DNA of 64,000 bases from Chara braunii (GCA_003427395.1 BFEA01001023.1:142357-206356), one strand, 5' to 3'. Shown: positions 1 through 11,668, numbered from the stretch's first letter. Notes: a model not told the origin generated them from the letters alone. Translations and numbers: made by a program.

Positions 1-48
1 GTGTGTGTGTGTGCGTGAGTGGGCGGGCGGGCAGGCAAGCAGGCAGGC
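1..48. repeat. GT then GGC/GCA simple repeat
   Basis: The window opens with a GT dinucleotide run that grades into GGGC and GGCA units. It is low-complexity DNA. The following 49-480 is A-rich then GC-rich, and I see no recognisable gene in it. Confidence 0.8.
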
Positions 49-479
49 CCTCAAACTTTTCTTTTTTCCATTTTCCCACCCAGGGCCCTCTTGTCGCCAC
101 CCGCGCCGGCCGCCAAAAACGCCAAGAAGACAACAGCAAAATAAAAAGAGAAAAAAGAGAAACGAAAAAGGGAAAGAAAAGAAGGTAAAAAAAAAAAAAA
201 CGCCAAAAGAAAAAAAAAAGGGGCGCGCCACAAAACGACGCTTTCTTGCTATCCAACGGCAGACGCTTCGAGATGTTCCCTCGCATCAACGCCCGCCGCT
301 GCCTGGGCCGATGGGCGTGGTCTCTCGCTTTTTGGCGCGTTGTGAACAATTCGGTACGCGCACCGCTCTGCACGTTGCCCCTCCCTCGATCGCCTTCATC
401 CGCCGGCCCGAATCAAAACTTCGGCCCGATTCCGGCACGCAGCGGAGCACAACCTCCCCCCGCGGGCCGCTCGCGCTGA

Positions 480-850
480 AGGGGTAGGATTAATTAATTC
501 TTTTTTGTTTTTTTTTTTCTTGTAATTCAAAAATACTTAATTAATTCTTTTTTGATTTCTTTTTTATAATTCAAAAATAATTTAGAATTAATCAATTCTT
601 TTTCGAAATCCTTTTGTAATTCGACAAGACTTTAGAGTTACTTAATTGAAGTTAATTCTTTTTCTTGTAATTCGAAAATACTTTACAGTTAATCAATTCT
701 TTTTCGAAAAATTTTCTTGTCAAATGTATTTCTGAACTCATCAATTATTTTCGAATAATTTCAATTAATCCACGCCAGAATTAATCTCTTTATTCGGAAT
801 TAATTCTTTCTTTTTCCCCCTTCATTTTTCAATAAAACATTCAAAATCCT
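480..850. repeat. AT-rich degenerate tandem repeat
   Basis: At least five degenerate units of about 45-60 bp repeat the words TTAATTAATTC, a T-run, and AATTCGAAAATA or TTTTCGAAA. There is no coding potential. A similar AT-rich stretch with TTTTCGAAAAT occurs at 43064-43140. It lies just before element E1 and could be flanking satellite-like DNA or remains of E1's 5' end. Confidence 0.6.
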
Positions 851-1182
851 CTTCATTTTGTAAATAAAAGCCTTCAACCCCCCTCCCCCTGGGGCATGAA
901 GCGCCAAACCAACACCTCGTGCAAAGATGTTGAAGCCGCTGCCGCCTCATCTGCTGCTGCACTTCAGTTGCTGCTGCCGCTATCACCTCATCCACTGCTG
1001 CCACTTTCGCCTCTGCCATCGCCACCACCACCGCATCACCCCCCACCAAACCCATGGCTGAGTCTTCCAGTATCAACATGTCCCCCACGCACACCCATTC
1101 CGTCGGTAGTCTCGCCTATGAACTTGCAGGCGAACAATGAGCTGGCCCCGGCATCGCCACCGACCTCTCGCCAATCCTCCAA

Positions 1183-2666
1183 ATGTTCTCCACCGTCCAC
1201 ACGTCCCGTACTGACATGCAAACCACTATCTCCGCTCTCTCCAATCGCACGACCACTTTCGAGCAACAAGCTCCGGCCATCATCGTGTTAACTACAACTC
1301 CACCCCCTTCCACATCCGGACCGACCACCTCCTCCACTCCGACCTCCACCACCATGCCTCCTCCATCTCTTCTCCTCCTTCGTCATCATCAACCACCCCG
1401 TCCTCCAGCAACTCTACCCCATCCCCCACTTCGTCCACTTCAACCCCCCCACATTCCACCCCCACCATCACACCTTTCCTCCCTCCCTCCTCACCAACAC
1501 ATCTCCGCTTCTATCTTGACCACTTTGACCATCACATCCATCCCGCTTACCTGAACGCAAGTCACCAAAATCCCCCACACGTCATCCTCGATGCTCCTCC
1601 CCGCCTTCCCCCAACCTCCCCCCCGGAACCTTGTCCCTACCAACCCCACCGACAACTACACCTGCATCACGACCGCACCCACATCCTCTGACTTCAACAC
1701 CCTCACACGCCGTGTCCCCAAAACCGGCTACCTTCCCCCATCCCTTCGCCTCCAAGACATTCCCGCCTTCTCCGAACACTCCCATGACAACGTTCTCCTC
1801 TTCCTCGCCAAGTTACAACAAGCTTTCGAACTCCACAACATCCCCCTTATCCACTGGCTTTCCATCGCCGTCAACAAACTCGTCGACACCGCCCATCGAT
1901 GGTGGATCACCGAATCCGCCAATCGACACTCCGCCGGCCTACCTCCCCTCTCCTTCCTCGAGTGGGCCTCCCTCCTCTCCGCCACCTTCCGCCTGCAAAA
2001 GACAATCGACGACTACGTCAACCAGTTTTGCAGGCTTCTCCAAAATGGCCCCACCGACCGCTTCGTCCAATATGTCTGTACCTTCCACCAAAACATTCCC
2101 CATGAGCAGATCAGCGCCAATGTCTTCATCTCCCGCTTCAAGCGGGTTTGCTGAAAGGACATCGCAGCTGCCCTCGCCTACGAGCCACCCATGTCCTTCA
2201 CCGACCTCCTCACCTGTGCCCTTCAACACGGTCGCCTTCTCTGCCCCGTCCGCGGTCCCACCACCTCCCGCCCACAGTTCTTTTACAACATCTCTGTAGG
2301 TGAGACCACCATAGCGTCCCCCTCCAACGGCGAGTTTACAGCCCCTCTCGTTGAGCTCGACACCATCTCCGACTCCTTTGCCCCGGTGTCCCTCAGTTCG
2401 AAGGAACTCAACACCATCCAGTTCTTGCATATGGAATGCAAGAACTGCATGGCTCGACCATCTTCCTCCACCCAACCCCCCGTCTCAAGAAACTCACAAC
2501 CGAGGAACGCGCCTACCTGCAGGCCAACAATGGCTGCTTCTGTTGCCGGCAGCTTGGACACCCGCAAACAAACGGCCCCAACGCCAACCAGTTCACTCGA
2601 CATGTGAACAAACCTGCGACACCCACTACTTCGGCCGCCGCGGGACCCGGCCCCTCCTCATCATGA
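1183..2666 (+). pseudogene. E1 gag (capsid and zinc knuckle), broken
   Basis: The stretch 896-1590 encodes Pro/Ser/Thr-rich low-complexity sequence. 1591-2154 then encodes a retrotransposon-gag-like capsid segment, ended by a TGA. The frame reopens at 2191 and shifts before the nucleocapsid knuckle near 2541-2585. That knuckle has the CCHC spacing, but its fourth ligand is Gly (GGC) where Cys (TGC) is expected, so zinc binding is probably lost. The protein would have packaged the element RNA into virus-like particles. Confidence 0.75.
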
Positions 2667-2899
2667 ACTGTGTACCCTTGATCTCAGAGTGCACTTTACT
2701 CCACCGGTGACATCCTCTACCTGCCGGACGAGATCATCACCGCCTCGTGCTCTTCCACCCTCCTCCCCAACCCTTCCTCCGTCTCCTTCTCCGATTTTGT
2801 TGCGAAACAAGCACGACTCAATCGGCTCGTTAAGTTAGGCCTTGAACAATGCCGCCTCAACACCATGATCTCCTCCGCCTCCGTCGACTCCTGATTCCA

Positions 2900-3592
2900 A
2901 CTCAAATTCATCGCCGCCTCCCTAGGTGTGGCTACACTCAAGTTTCGGGCTCTCCTTGACATTGGACTACCGGTAACTGCATCACCGAGGCTTGTGTCCG
3001 CAAAGCCAGTCTCCCTTCCACCGGCTATGACTCCCCGATCACCATTCGACTCGGGGACAAGGATACCGCCATCGTAGTAGACCGCACCGTTCCCGAGACC
3101 ACAATGACTGTCGGCTCTCTCCGCAATCAGGTCTCAATCGATGTTATGCACTTGATGTGCGACGTCGTCTTGGGAACCCCATGGCTCGACCGTTTCATGC
3201 CCTACGCATTCCATCCCACCTTCTTTCGCATCACCACACCCCCCGACTCTACCCTTGACATTCCCTACTTTTCCCACCTTACCTCCCAACCTTCCGTCAC
3301 TCCCCACCAGTTTCTCCACATGGCTCGTCACAACCCTGACTCTATCTATTACTGTCTTGTCCTTGATCATGAGCGTCCCGAGGACTTGCTTATGACGGAC
3401 AAACTCGACCAAGCCCCCCCTTTCGACCCCGCGCTTAGCTCTATCCTCGAGGAGTTCAAGGACGTCTTTCCCGAGTTTTGCCCGCCGGACTACCTCCCGA
3501 TTGTGGTGTCTCTCATACCATTGACCAGGAACCCGATCACACTCCTGCATGTCGACCCTCCTACCATTTCCGAGGCCGAAGAAATGGAGTGA
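2900..3592 (+). pseudogene. E1 aspartic protease, broken at the active site
   Basis: The active-site segment at 2949-2966 reads ALLDIG, whereas retropepsins have D-T/S-G. A frameshift between 2966 and 2969 moves the rest (TGNCITEACV and onward) to another frame. The downstream flap-like VVLGTPWLD and the linker to RT stay open until the double stop TGA TAG at 3590-3595. The protease would have cut the polyprotein; this copy cannot. Confidence 0.75.
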
Positions 3593-4140
3593 TAGCTGAA
3601 TGAACTCCTTGAAAAAGGATTCATTAAGCCAAGCTCCTCCCCCTTCGGTCCAAGTTGCCTCTTCGTCAAGAAAGGCGGAACCTTCGAACTCCGCATGTGC
3701 ACAGACTACTGCGCCCTCAACCGGATCACGATCAAGAACAAGTGACCCTTGCCTCGCATCTTCGAGCTTCTTGATCGCCTCCATGGAGCCAAATACTTCA
3801 CAAAGATCGGCCTCCGAAGTGGCTTCCATCAAATCTGCATTCACGAAGAGGATACTCATAAGACTGCCTTTTGCTCTCGCTTTGGGAATTACGAGTTCCT
3901 TGTGATGCCTTTTGGCCTCACAAATGCCCCAGCGACCTCCCAGTCTACTATGAATCACATCTTTCACGATCTTCTTGAAGTCTGTGTTGTCGTCTATCTT
4001 GATGATATCCTAGTCTTCAGTTCCACCTTCGAGACTCACCTTCAGCACATTCGCCAGGTGCTCTCTATCCTTAGAGACCAAAAGTTATACGCCAAGCTCA
4101 ACAAAATGCACTTTCGTTGCCTCAAGCGTAGAATACCTTC
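3590..4140 (+). pseudogene. E1 reverse transcriptase, stops inside
   Basis: The segment starts at the typical [10 protein letters not shown] block and includes MPFGLTNAP and the catalytic YLDD (3995-4006), which is intact. A TGA at 3743-3745 interrupts the conserved NK-PLPRI block. The frame is lost near 4140, just before RNase H. Length and motif order match Ty3/gypsy RT. Confidence 0.85.
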
Positions 4141-4169
4141 ACCACATTGTACCCGCGGATGGTATCTGC

Positions 4170-4870
4170 ATGGACCGGAAGATCACCACCCTTGTCGAGT
4201 TTCCCCCACCTACGACCTTGTTGCAGCTTCGTTCCATCCTCGGTCTTGCCAACTACTACCGCCCCTTCATCCGCGACTTCTCCGAAATCTCCTACCCCCT
4301 CCACGAGCTCACTCACAAGAACGAGCCTTTTGCATGGAACGAACACCGTCAAGCCGCCTTCGACCTCCTCAAACAAGTCATTACGACAGCCCCTGTCCTC
4401 AAGAATGTTGACCCCTCTCGACACTTGTTACCACCAATGCTGCAAACTTTGCTATTGGAGTCGTCATGTCCCAACAATTCCCTCGCGACATCCCGGACCC
4501 CCCCTCCATCAAGGATTCCCTCACCCACTCCGCGACTCCACCCGGCGAGTATCCTATCGCATTTGCAAGCAAGAAGCTAATCCCCGCGGAGATGAATTAT
4601 CCCTCCAATGAGAAGGAACTCCTCGCCGTCATTCATGCCCTCAAAGTCTGGTGCCCATAGCTCGACGATAAGCACTTCACTATCCACACCGACAACACCA
4701 TCGTCTCAAGCATATTCACCAAGAAAGATATCACACCTCACCAAGCTCGATGGTTAGACTTTCTCGCCTAGTTTACATTTATCATTTGTCACACCCCCGA
4801 CAAAGGCAACCGCGTCATGCATGCTCTCTCTCGACGACCCGATCACAAGCCCCCTGAGAAAGTCTTTGCC
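4170..4870 (+). pseudogene. E1 connection/RNase H, frameshifted
   Basis: The GLANYYRPFI and HELTHK blocks lie in one frame (4170-4580). The RNase H core with YPIAFASKKL and NEKELLAVIHAL lies in another frame from 4466. TAG stops at 4658-4660 and 4769-4771 sit where family members have coding residues; the second is consistent with CAG to TAG. A trailing LSRRPD marks the end of RNase H. Confidence 0.8.
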
Positions 4871-5835
4871 GCCATGACTCATTTTCAGCTCCTACCTTCA
4901 CTCCACCACCGCTATACTCACGGGTACCCTTCATGCCTTGATTTCTCTACCATCTACAACAAGCTTCGCGACCTCGACACCGTTTCTGACTACTCCCTGC
5001 ACGACAACCTCTTGTACATTAACACTAAAGGCACCCGCCGACTCTGTATCCCTGACGCACGTGGTCTTCGTACCCAACTCTTGGCCTAACACCATGACGC
5101 CAAGACCGCAGGACACCTTGGTTTTCAGAAGACATTCGACTCTCGCTACTTCTACTCGCCCTCGCTCCTCGCGGACGTCAAAGCATACATCCGATCATGC
5201 CCCACTTGTCAAACAGTCAACCCCTCAAACCAGGCCAAACCTGGCAAGCTCCAGTCATTGCCTATCCCCACCCATAGGTGACAGTCCATCTGTATGGATT
5301 TTTCGTGTGCGGTCTTCCCAAGACCGACCGCGGCTATGACTGCATCTACGCCATTGACTGCCGCTTGACCAAGCGGGCCCATTTCATCCCTTGCACCACT
5401 TCTCGCAATGCCAAAGACGTTGCCACACTCTTCTTCGATCATGTCGCACGCCATCACGGTCTCCTCAAAAACCTCATCAGTGACTGTCATCCTTACTTCC
5501 TTTCCTAATTCTTGGAAAACCTGTTCAAAGCCTACGGCACCACTCTCAAGTACAACACTGCATTCCATCCCTAGATCGATGGCCAGACTGAGAAGATGAA
5601 CGATACTCTCCAAAGGATCATGCGGAAGTATTGTCATCCACACCAGCACGACTGGGATCAGTTGCTCACCACCGCCGAGATTGCCTACAACAACGCTGTC
5701 TGCCCTTCCACTAGCATGTCCCCATACTACCTTGACCTTGGCTACCATCCCACTTGCCCTCAGACTTCTGACTCCCCTTGCAGCCCAACCCATCCACTCC
5801 CTGCCCGTCTCTCAATGAAGAGGTTGCAACGATGA
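4871..5835 (+). pseudogene. E1 integrase, broken
   Basis: The HHCC zinc-binding part (HHDAKTAGHLG, then CPTC) is readable at about 5092-5210, after a TAA at 5089. The core follows with a frameshift near 5278. The DDE residues can be traced as MDF near 5291, ISDC near 5480 and GQTE near 5585, but TAA (5506) and TAG (5572) stops interrupt them. Both stops fit a C-to-T change of Gln codons. The integrase would insert element cDNA into host chromatin. Confidence 0.8.
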
Positions 5836-6383
5836 ACCGCCTCCTCATAGAAGCCACTGGCGCCCTTGAACGAACCCAACAACAACAAGCCAACAGAACC
5901 AACAAACACAGACGAGATATCATATTCAAAGTAGGGGACAAAGTCAGGCTCTCCGCCAAACACTTTGAACCCGAACATGGCTTGTCCAAGAAACTCTCAA
6001 ACAAGTGGCTCGGTCCATTCCCTGTCATTGAACAAACATCCCCTGTAAATTACAAACATCAACTACCCCCTGACATGAGCCATGTTCACCCTGTCTTCCA
6101 TGTCGAGTACTTGAAAGAATACCATGAATCACCTCCACAATTCGCCGACCGCCCATATCCTAGACCCCAACCAATCATGCTACCTACCGGGCCAGAATTC
6201 GTGGTAGAATCTATCATAGGACGAAGAACAACTGAAGTATGTGATCACCTGAAACCAATCACTGAATACAAAGTCAAATGGACCGGATACCCAGATGAAG
6301 AATCTACATGGGAACCCCTCGATAATCTCAAGAATGCCATGAAACTTGTTCGTGCCTATGATCGTGCTCACCCTGTATCCTAG
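5778..6383 (+). CDS. E1 integrase tail with canonical chromodomain
   Basis: This is the only long undamaged piece of E1, 201 codons ending in TAG at 6381. It carries a GPF/Y-type module (WLGPFPVIE near residue 75), the HPVFHVEYLK block, and a C-terminal chromodomain with VKWTGYPDEESTWEP and a following helix. Chromodomains on integrases are known to steer insertion to modified histones. The first aromatic cage position appears to be Val rather than Tyr. As the rest of E1 is dead, this is a fossil fragment rather than an expressed gene. Confidence 0.8.
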   Translation: MQPNPSTPCPSLNEEVATMNRLLIEATGALERTQQQQANRTNKHRRDIIFKVGDKVRLSAKHFEPEHGLSKKLSNKWLGPFPVIEQTSPVNYKHQLPPDMSHVHPVFHVEYLKEYHESPPQFADRPYPRPQPIMLPTGPEFVVESIIGRRTTEVCDHLKPITEYKVKWTGYPDEESTWEPLDNLKNAMKLVRAYDRAHPVS

Positions 6384-7771
6384 CTATATACTACGCATAA
6401 CACCCATATACCCTCCATAAACCCTGCCTCATTGCTCTACACCCCCCCCCTGCACCCAGCAAAACCCCTGCCGCTCGACCTGTCTGATCCGCTCTTGCCT
6501 CCGTCTCGTTCCCCAATCTGTCCTCCGCCACATCCTCTGTCTCTCTTGTCCAAGCCTTACCTGTGGCTCCTGCCGCCTGCACATCGCCTGTGATAAAGGA
6601 TCTAATGGCAAGCGCACGAGGAGTTGAGGACAATGGTCTGCTGCAGCACAGTTCGAGGAGATTAAGCAGCTGGTTGGCCACCAGGCTGTCCCACTGGCCA
6701 GCACCTGGACTCGCAGACTTCTGGAGCAGCACTCTTGACATGGACATCAGGATCAGTCTGTGACCTGCTATCCGGATCCAAGTTCATCATCAGAATCATG
6801 TATCGGACGCCCCCTGGCACTTGGACCTTCATCTATTGGACTGCTACACCTCTTCTTTCAAGCTGGAAACCTCGCTACTACACATCGCAAACCTGCTGAA
6901 GACTGGTTTATCATCAGCATTTTGTACCTGGACTTACTTCAAGACCTGCTTCAAGACTCTCAGCCAGACCATTTGCAGAACCTGCGATTTCCCCCCCAGC
7001 CCCATTCACTTCGAGATCCTGACAGAACCCTTTCGCCCAATAGTTCATCAGTACGACAACTCTGTTCCCCCCTCAGATCATAACCCTGTAGTCCATCAGT
7101 AGGACAACCCTGTTCCCCTGCAGTTCCTAACCCTGTAGTTCAATAGTAGGCAAACTCTGTTCCCTCTCAGTAGTCCATCAGTGCGCATACCCCGTAGCTC
7201 GTCAGTAGGAAAACCCTGTTTCCCACATGTTGCCCACATTATACCCCTCTCCCTTTTTCTTCCTGCTTCCCAGTGATCGGCCCTGTCCCGTCCTTCACAG
7301 GATTCAGCATTATTTTCATGACTTTTGGTCTTCTGATTTCAGACAGTTGGCGCCGTCTGCATTCTGGCGCCCGTTTTCAAAATTCCTTCTTTTGGGACTT
7401 TCGGATTTTGGACACTTGGTGCCATCCGACATTCTGCACCCACTCTCAGACTTTCAATTTCAGTACTGGCCCTGAGGCATTGTCACTTTCGCCCTCAGGA
7501 TCGTACCTGAGTCCGATACTTATGTCCGGACTCAAGCCCAGTACGGGCACCAAGTTTTCAGCCTCAGTGCTTGTGTTCAGTGCGACTTTGCTTCGACATT
7601 GTGTTAGGAAATTCACGACTGCGACTTTGCAACTTTTGCCACTTCGTGTGTGCGTCCATCGAGTAGTGTCAAGTCTGTGTCGAGTTGAGTGAGCGTGTGT
7701 GTGTGCTCTCACTCTCCCTCTCTCTCCCAGCCTCGCTGCTCTGCCTCTGCCTCGTCACAGGATCCCCCAGC
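6384..7771. other. Non-coding stretch after E1
   Basis: I found no gene or recognisable LTR here. 7040-7225 holds four or five degenerate units of about 24-48 bp built on CAGTAGGACAACCCTGTTCC and AACCCTGTAGTCCAT. 7640-7740 is GT- and CT-rich. IFT172 sequence upstream of exon A is not recognisable in this stretch. Confidence 0.5.
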
Positions 7772-7895
7772 TGCAATGGTGAGGAGTCGAGTGGGTTTCA
7801 TTTTTTTCCATCTTGCCGGTGGGGAGGAAACAAACTGATGCTCCCCATAATAGAATTGAGAGTTCTCTCTTTTTTTGACAAAAAGATCAACATCC
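7772..7895 (+). mobile_element. Truncated 3' end of LINE (copy a)
   Basis: The sequence CTTGCCGGTGGGGAGGAAAC through GATGCTCCCCATAATAG and a degenerate T-run/A-rich tail matches the terminal 3' region of the full LINE (33340-33480) in the same orientation. The match was made by eye and is clear over about 100 bp. It is a 5'-truncated insertion or a SINE sharing the LINE tail, and ends about 77 bp before IFT172 exon A. Confidence 0.65.
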
Positions 7896-7971
7896 ATCCT
7901 TCTGGCACTCGGAAACTAAGACGTACAGGGTTTTAAGAATATAATGGATAAGTTGATCCGTCTTTGATAAG

Positions 7972-8139
7972 CTTTATGCAACTGTTGTTTACTCAAAATG
8001 TGGAGACCAGGAGGAAGAAGCTGGTGCTGTGAAGGAGAGAGAAGGCGATTATCTCGGTGCTATTGCCCTTTACTTGAAGGGTGGACTTCCAGGGAAAGCT
8101 GCTCACTGTGTCAGTAGTAACTCCCATTACCCCTTCAAG
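7972..8139 (+). CDS. IFT172: IFT172 exon A (internal exon, partial gene)
   Basis: It encodes up to 56 codons, including [20 protein letters not shown], which matches the IFT172 helical-repeat block known as AAELYIKGGLPGRAA in animals. The exon ends at 8139 with AAG followed by a GT donor (GTACTT), phase 0. The start is uncertain: an AAG acceptor at 7971 would give [13 protein letters not shown] before the conserved block, while a CAG acceptor at 8010 would give a 43-codon exon starting EEEAG. IFT172 is the largest peripheral IFT-B subunit, with N-terminal WD40 propellers and a long alpha-solenoid, and carries cargo along the axoneme. From exon A's GGLPGKA through exon C the family alignment I recall is gapless, which supports the assignment over IFT80, IFT122 or WDR19. 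Confidence 0.82.
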
Positions 8140-8149
8140 GTACTTTCTT

Positions 8150-9780
8150 TTCCTGCCTGATCTCCTCACTGGTTCAGCTCTATTTGTGCCCACTTGGCTT
8201 GGATGTTCTCCTCATTTCAATCACGATGGTGGCTTGGTTGACGTCTTTGATGCATACCCGGAATAATCCGAGTGACGCAATGCAGCCGAAGGACCCGCAA
8301 AGTGATGATAAGGACTCAAATGGACAATGCAACCTCAGTGAAGCATGAACAAGCAATGTACATCCATATACATACCAAAATGGCACAATGTAGCGCAGTG
8401 GAATACTCGAAGACATGACCTGACCAGTCGGACACTGATTCAACCCAAACCATCAGACACCACACCATGTGAGAGAGAAGGGAGGGACCACATACACAGA
8501 GGAAAGGTCCCTCCTTGAACACACACATGGGAGAAACCACGGATGAAGGGATGGACGAGGAGCGAGGAGGAGCAAGACCAAGATGAAGATGAGGGAGAAG
8601 ACCAAAGTTGCGAGAGTGCCGTCCACAAATAGTCTCCCTGTTGAATGTCCAATCAATGTCTGCCCTTGTGATTCGGAATCAGATCCTGGCCCCCCTTAGT
8701 CCGACATAACCTCTGCCTGTAACCTCTCTCTCTCGCTCTCGCTGGAGGAAAAGAAGAAGAAGAAGAAGAAGAGCAGTGAGTATGGAGAAGGAGAAGAAGA
8801 AGAAGCAGAAGTCTTCTCTGTCTCCCCCCCTCTCACCTCCTGCTGCTGATGTCCTGCCGATACTGACTGGCGGAGTGGCGCTCTCGGATGCAGATCGCTG
8901 GAGTGCAGTCCAAGCTATGGCGCCCAGGTATACGCCTCTATCTCTAGTGCAGTGCGCCAAAAGTCGCATGCTGCTCCAACAACGTGATGCTCACAATGTT
9001 GCCCAACTGAAAATCTGGCCGCAGTGGACTGGCCCCCCACTAGATATACTGTTGGGCATGGCTGGGCAGCCCACGATCTGCATCCAGGAGCGTCGGATCT
9101 AAGATCGGATCGAAGGCCCTGAATGCAGGACCAAATCCTCTTCCTGGTGGTATCTTGCTGCTACAGCAGGTCCTAGCTATTAGGGGAAAGTCCGAGGCGG
9201 CACATCTGGAACCGAAAAAAACGGACCAGACAGCACGACTCAGCAAATAAATAAATAAATAAATGCTGAAGCAGCCGAATGAAAAAAAAAACAGCAAGAC
9301 TCAGCAAAAAGATAAATAAGGAAATAAATAAATGCTGAACCAAAAAAAGAACCTACGTGGGGCAGAAAAACGTGCCTGGAACGAGGAGGGCTGGAATAGG
9401 GAAGAACTCTGGCGCACAGGAGGACAGGGGTATGGTGGCAGGGCAAACCGCAGTGTGCACAAGCTTCACAGCGTCTTACAACGGATCTGCACGGAGAATA
9501 CCGACGGGCTAGTGTTATGAAGTTGATTGCCTGTTAAATTTTATCAACACTCACTCACAGGAACTCCCATACACGCCCATACATGCACAGAAGAAAGGGG
9601 AGAGGTAGTGGAGTATCACACCGCCCAACAGAAAGAAACGCAGCCGTGCAGCGGAAGACTCAGAGGAGCGAAGTGACAGAACAGACAAACTGTGAATTCT
9701 CTCCACACAAGTCTCGACAATCATTCATAGAAGACAACCGAGTGATCACAGCCAGAAACCAATGAAGAGATGACAACTCA
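8150..9780. other. Intronic stretch without recognised genes
   Basis: I see only low-complexity and unidentified DNA. A GAA-rich purine tract lies at 8745-8812. A duplicated block with AAAT tetranucleotide runs lies at 9234-9270 and 9290-9345; both halves start with ACTCAGCAAA and end with AAATGCTGAA. An open frame at 8776-9102 (108 codons, Lys-rich start) has no recognisable domain. Confidence 0.5.
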
Positions 9781-10177
9781 AGCACAGTATTACAACTGTT
9801 TATTAAACTCAGAGCATCGTTTCCACTGAATAACCCCAAAAGCCTGTTGCGCTACCCTCAGAGGGGTAGCGCCTCAACCCCACCACCCGGGATAGCACCG
9901 AAACCCCAAATAACACCCAGCGCCACCCTGACATCCAACTCAGTGGCCTGCGCCAAAGTGAAACAGCCTCCCAGAGCCAATCGCCACCCAGATGATGAAG
10001 AAGGAGCTCAGCGCCAACAGTCCCTGATGAAGATGAAGTCCAGACGATGATATCTCTAAGAAGATGCAGCTATGGCTGCATCGCCACTGGGACCCTACTC
10101 CTGAGGAGGGTCAGCACGTGCTCCAACGCATCAGACCTTTGATAGCCCAGACCGCTTTGACTCCCAGAGAGTCAGAG
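9781..10177. other. Unidentified intronic DNA
   Basis: This stretch is rich in GCGCCA-type words and has no gene I can recognise. A 67-codon open frame at 9847-10050 looks like chance. Confidence 0.4.
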
Positions 10178-10249
10178 CGGACAGCGTTGTTGGGGCAAAT
10201 ACCCTGACAAGGGTATTTGCCGGGGTTTTTCAACGTTGGACGCTGTCCG
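10178..10249. repeat. Nested perfect inverted repeats (hairpin)
   Basis: The outer arms CGGACAGCG (10178-10186) and CGCTGTCCG (10241-10249) enclose perfect 12-bp inner arms GGCAAATACCCT (10194-10205) and AGGGTATTTGCC (10210-10221), with a GACA loop. This cruciform-capable palindrome could be part of a foldback element. No gene is attached to it. Confidence 0.75.
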
Positions 10250-10738
10250 ACTTTTTCGCTTAATTGAAGGACTTGATGAGATTGACGTCCGCCAGAAGTT
10301 TATTCAGACCAGACCTATGACCGAGAGATTAAATTGTTTTATTGAAGTTTAGACGTATGCGGCCTGCAGAGCGACGACAGGGATTGTTGATATTACCTTC
10401 CGCATTTGGTGAGGCCGCGGAGGCATGCGACTGATTGAAGTACTAAATCTAAATTTTATTATATTTAAAATTGTGACTAGCAGCCGCGCGATTCAGGGCC
10501 TAGGTTCGCTAAAAAGGACCGGCCGCGTCGTGATGGCCATTGCGGTGTAAAAGTTCGAACGCCAAACCTATTTTTGCCTCTCCAGGACTCAAACTAGTGT
10601 CAGTGGGGTGGAAGGTTCACGTCCCACCCTAAGGGAGTGGGCGTGCGCTTGGATCAGGGGTCGGCGACCGTTTGTTTGGGTGGTAGGGGCAGGCAGAGGC
10701 CTGCTGGGCCGTTGTCTAGCTGTCCGCTCGGGGCATAG
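10250..10738. other. Unidentified intronic DNA
   Basis: No gene was recognised. It contains a GTTCGAAC palindrome near 10553 and several GGGTGGAA/CCACCC inverted words near 10605-10640, but no coherent RNA gene. Confidence 0.4.
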
Positions 10739-10783
10739 CTCTTCATAATGAAGAGTTGCTCCTGTTCAACGTGGAACAGGAGC
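10739..10783. repeat. Two adjacent perfect hairpins
   Basis: CTCTTCAT (10739-10746) pairs with ATGAAGAG (10748-10755). Three bases later GCTCCTGTTC (10758-10767) pairs with GAACAGGAGC (10774-10783) around the loop AACGTG. Confidence 0.7.
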
Positions 10784-10794
10784 TAGCCCAGTAG

Positions 10795-10880
10795 GTTTCA
10801 GCGCACGACTCTTACCCAGCAGACATCGGGATCGAACCTCACTCGCCCACACTGGGCTAGCTCCTTTTGGAGCAGCCACA
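10795..10880 (-). other. tRNA-like pol III box pair (degenerate SINE or tRNA relic)
   Basis: Read on the minus strand, there is a near-consensus B box GGTTCGATCCC (about 10830-10842), preceded by TAGCCCAGTGTGG, which fits an A box. The boxes are only about 10 nt apart, too close for a tRNA, so an anticodon-arm deletion or chance is possible. No cloverleaf forms. Confidence 0.3.
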
Positions 10881-11668
10881 GGCCAGTATTGTAAGCGCGG
10901 TTGATCTCAGCCACGCGATCGTTGAGATCGCGCGGAGCTGCATGGCCCCTGCGCAAGATGACACGCATAAATCAAGAAAAATAAAAATAAAAATAAATAA
11001 ATAAAGAAAAAACAAACAGCGCCACATGGCGCACGAAGATGTGCCTAAGGGCACAAAACAAGTAACTGTTGGCATAAGCCAACGGTTTTATTATTACTGA
11101 AAAAAAAAAAAAAAAAAAGTAATGCGCCAGATGGCGCTGTAGGAGGAAGATGAGAACTTACAGTCCCCAGAGGAAACGACAGGCGCCCGTTGAAAACGGG
11201 CAGCCGAAAGTCAGTTTTATTTTTCTTTTTAAAATTTTTAGATTCTTTGTTTTTTTAGCTCTTCTTTAGATTTTTTTTTTTTTTAGATTTTTTTTTTCCT
11301 CTATGAGCTACTGGAGAAATGCCCGTTTGTCGAAGACGAAAAGGCTGTGCCAAGACTGTTTCGTTGGAGTCTCACCAACTCATCAGGAGGCTGAACCTCG
11401 ATAGTCTGGCCGAAATTTTATGAATCTACCCCTATATCGTGGAGAGGTACATTGCCGCGAGAGAGAGGGAGAGAATGAAGAGGGGCAGCCTACCTACCTA
11501 CCTACCTAAGGGTGGCCCCTCGTCGTGGAACCCACCATAGGACGAGCAAAATCGAATGAATCTACCCCCAGATTATGGGGGTATACAGAAGCCCATTCTG
11601 GGCATTAGTTGTTTTTTTTTAGTTTTTTTTTTTTTTTTTTATAGTTGTTTGTTTGTTTTTTTTGGTTT
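10881..11668. other. Low-complexity intronic DNA
   Basis: It contains AAAT-rich sequence near 10975-11010, an A-run at 11100-11118, T-rich DNA at 11217-11300, and a CCTA tetranucleotide run at 11488-11508. The phrase TGAATCTACCCC occurs twice (about 11418 and 11557), with a related phrase near 15788. No gene was recognised. Confidence 0.5.

Larger units (their letters stand above)
896..6383 (+). mobile_element. E1: degenerate Ty3/gypsy chromovirus
   Basis: Domains follow gag, protease, reverse transcriptase (RT), RNase H, integrase and chromodomain on the + strand, the order of a chromovirus (Metaviridae-type LTR retrotransposon). The coding path changes frame at least six times and carries many stops, so it is not functional. 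Only the last segment (chromodomain) is uninterrupted. I could not find a convincing pair of LTRs, a polypurine tract (PPT) or a primer-binding site (PBS), so both boundaries are approximate. Its typical chromodomain separates it from E2, E3 and E5, whose tails are divergent. It lies upstream of IFT172 exon A, so probably in an upstream intron. Confidence 0.85.

Noticed and set aside
8776-9102. 108-codon frame with a Lys-rich start downstream of exon A
   Set aside because: No domain, no clear splice context, and it lies within intron 1; treated as chance.
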